In this document: positions 62,550 to 64,000 of the stretch, piece after piece
Position numbering within the stretch: the first letter of the stretch is position 1
How the letters are laid out: every line of letters starts with the position of its first letter
NCBI RefSeq assembly: GCF_013403875.1
Contig: NZ_JACBNX010000007.1
Location: forward strand, 62,001-126,000
Length of the DNA: 64,000 bases
Reading direction: 5' to 3'
Origin: Burkholderia guangdongensis
GTDB lineage: Bacteria; Pseudomonadota; Gammaproteobacteria; Burkholderiales; Burkholderiaceae
Position numbers and translations under genes: made by a program
Notes under the pieces: model-generated
Seen by the model: the letters and a program-made list of their open reading frames with translations, nothing else
Database searches by the model: none
Told to the model about the DNA's origin: nothing

Positions 62550-63431
62550 CGCCGCGTCGGCGACCGCGCGCGCCGCCTGACGCTGCTGCCAGCGCCGCAC
62601 GTGCGGCAGGTCGTCGTCGAGCCAGTACGCGTCGTCGTCGGTGATCACGAGCAGCTCCTCGAATTTCGCGCCGACGCCGGAAAAGCCCAGATGCGGCTCG
62701 ACGGCCCACAGGCCTGGCACCGGCGCATGCTCGGAGCGGCGGTCGATCGACCACAGCGGCGACCAGCCCTGCGCCTTGCCGGCGCGCCCCTGGTCGAGCA
62801 GCAGGTTGCGCGTCGCGTTGAGCCCGAAGCGCGCGACGAAGTGCGGCTTCCACGGATGCTCGATCCGCGCGACGCGATGCGCGAGCACCTTGAACGGATA
62901 CGCCTTGTGGCGCGGCTCGACGCCTTGCCGGCGGCACAGCGCGTCGACTGCCTGCGCGACCTCGGCCATCGGGCGGCGCGCCTTCACGAGCCGCACGATC
63001 AGCTCGCGGTGGTCGATCAGGTCGTCCTGAAGCTGCGCGAGGATCGGGTTCTCGCCGAGGCAGCATGCGTAGCCGACGTCGGCGACGATCCCGTCGAGCA
63101 CCGGCGCGACGTCGAGGATCACCGGCATGTCGGTCTCGAGCTGGCGATTGCCCGGAAAGAACGCGAGATTGAAGCCGCCCATATGCTTCAGCCCGGAGAA
63201 GCCTTCGAACGCGGTGCGCTCGCCGAACCACGCGAACGGCTTGTGCAGCCAGTCGCGCACGCCGTGGTCCTGCAGCCATTCGGCGAGCAGGCGCGCGGCC
63301 GCCTTCTCGGTGATGCCCGGATACAGCATGCCGCCGACCGTTTCGACGCAGCGGTACGCGAGCTGCTGCAGCGCGCGGAACTGCGCGAGTTCTTCCAGAC
63401 GGACTTCGGGTAGCGCATGCTCGGCCATCAT
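62544..63431 (-). CDS. M24-family metallopeptidase (aminopeptidase P / creatinase fold)
   Basis: The 295 residues show the pita-bread metallopeptidase fold: YRCVETVGGMLYPGITEKAAARLL, split here as YRCVETVGGML and YPGITEKAA, then MPVILDVAPVLDGIVADVGYA with the first metal Asp residues, and SGVGAKFEELLVITDDDAYWL with the late metal Glu. It is shorter than full Xaa-Pro aminopeptidases, as it lacks the N-terminal domain. The ATG at 63431 follows AGGAGCTTG; 63428 is an alternative. Substrate unknown. Confidence 0.85.
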   Translation of the reverse strand: MMAEHALPEVRLEELAQFRALQQLAYRCVETVGGMLYPGITEKAAARLLAEWLQDHGVRDWLHKPFAWFGERTAFEGFSGLKHMGGFNLAFFPGNRQLETDMPVILDVAPVLDGIVADVGYACCLGENPILAQLQDDLIDHRELIVRLVKARRPMAEVAQAVDALCRRQGVEPRHKAYPFKVLAHRVARIEHPWKPHFVARFGLNATRNLLLDQGRAGKAQGWSPLWSIDRRSEHAPVPGLWAVEPHLGFSGVGAKFEELLVITDDDAYWLDDDLPHVRRWQQRQAARAVADAAA

Positions 63432-63585
63432 CAAGCTCCTGGTCGCTGATCCGGAACACGCCCGCCGCGCGCCGAGGCCGCTGGGTTATTCAGTCAGCTA
63501 TAAATGTGACATTGAACAATGGCACAATCATAGACGGTTCAGCCGGAGATGCCAGCGTTTCGGGATCGGGATTTGTACGGATGCG

Positions 63586-63606
63586 GGAAGCCGGAAGCCG
63601 GAAGCC
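63586..63606. repeat. Three 7-bp tandem repeats
   Basis: GGAAGCC is repeated three times between the slipin and M24 genes, followed by GGAT. A short slippage-type array without a visible role. Confidence 0.7.
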
Positions 63607-63655
63607 GGATGCGCGGCGTGGTCGCCGCGCGGCCCGGTTATGGGGATGGATCGGT

Positions 63656-64000
63656 TCAGGACTGGCGCGGCGCGCCGAAGCGGTCGAGCACCGCGGTCAG
63701 CAGGTCGACCGGCAGCGGGAACACGATCGTCGAGTTCTTGTCGGCGGCGATCGTCGTCAGCGTCTGCAGATAGCGCAACTGCATCGCCTGCGGCTGCCGC
63801 GCGAGTGTTTGCGCGGCCTGCAGCAGCTTCTCGGACGCCTGCAGCTCGCCTTCCGCGTGGATCACCTTCGCGCGGCGCTCGCGCTCCGCTTCGGCCTGCC
63901 GCGCGATCGCGCGGATCATCGTCTCGTTGATGTCGACGTGCTTGATCTCGACCATCGACACCTTGATGCCCCACGCGTCGGTCTGCGCGTCGAGCGTCTT
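63656..64000 (-). CDS. Slipin / stomatin-like SPFH protein (C-terminal part)
   Basis: Reading leftward from the right edge, 114 codons are visible. The segment [20 protein letters not shown], then [20 protein letters not shown], belongs to the SPFH/Band-7 domain; a helical stretch ([19 protein letters not shown]) and the C-terminus [16 protein letters not shown] follow, as in bacterial slipins. The N-terminal membrane anchor and most of the SPFH domain are outside the window. Slipins organise membrane microdomains and are commonly encoded with NfeD proteases, which would lie beyond the edge. Confidence 0.92.
   Translation of the reverse strand, partial: KTLDAQTDAWGIKVSMVEIKHVDINETMIRAIARQAEAERERRAKVIHAEGELQASEKLLQAAQTLARQPQAMQLRYLQTLTTIAADKNSTIVFPLPVDLLTAVLDRFGAPRQS

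Noticed and set aside
1..64000. tRNA, rRNA, CRISPR arrays, transposases, integrases or replication origins
   Set aside because: None could be recognised on either strand by eye; the short tandem repeats have no CRISPR-like spacers.

Overview
The window looks like a stretch of a secondary chromosome of a Burkholderia species, most probably of the Burkholderia cepacia complex. The reasons are very high GC with GCG/CGC-rich codons, OmpC-type Burkholderia porins, DUF4148 and DUF3331 proteins, and an almost complete choline / glycine betaine / carnitine catabolic region. No rRNA, tRNA, CRISPR array, transposase or integrase was recognised.

Layout. 1-7.3 kb: a MocR-type regulator divergent from an amine or amino-alcohol catabolic operon (FAD oxidoreductase, ABC binding protein, glutamine-synthetase-like ligase, aldehyde dehydrogenase, iron alcohol dehydrogenase). 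7.4-9.3 kb: a ClC channel with CBS domains. 9.3-13.9 kb: AraC regulator plus a Rieske oxygenase / porin / reductase operon of somewhat different base composition. 14-15.8 kb: a broken small gene and an MFS transporter. 15.9-18.3 kb: an AT-rich islet with a colicin-V-like double-glycine peptide, a RoxA-type JmjC hydroxylase and a two-helix membrane protein. It lies between a degraded copy and the intact copy of the 3' part of an ABC-2 permease gene. 18.3-20 kb: that ABC-2 exporter.

20.2-43 kb is a metabolic super-cluster. betIBA converts choline to glycine betaine; gbcAB converts betaine to dimethylglycine; dgcAB with etfAB converts dimethylglycine to sarcosine. fdhA, glyA and purU handle the formaldehyde, formate and folate one-carbon units released. 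GbdR is the likely activator, and a betaine-binding protein plus an amino-acid permease (interrupted by an amber codon) serve uptake. 47.4-52 kb holds the matching carnitine pathway, cdhR-caiX-cdhC-cdhA-cdhB, whose product is again glycine betaine. Between them lie a porin, a LysR/aldehyde dehydrogenase pair of unusual codon use and a YbjQ-like protein. 52-64 kb is mostly housekeeping or small secreted proteins: esterase, DUF4148, DUF3331, ferredoxin, DUF1488, cupredoxin, purine permease, a metal-dependent hydrolase, an alpha/beta-hydrolase-SDR fusion, an M24 peptidase and the end of a slipin gene.

The strongest candidate for an undescribed system is the 16.4-18.3 kb islet: a ribosomally made, leader-bearing, glycine-zipper peptide encoded 13 bp upstream of a 2-oxoglutarate oxygenase of the ribosomal-oxygenase type and a likely immunity protein.
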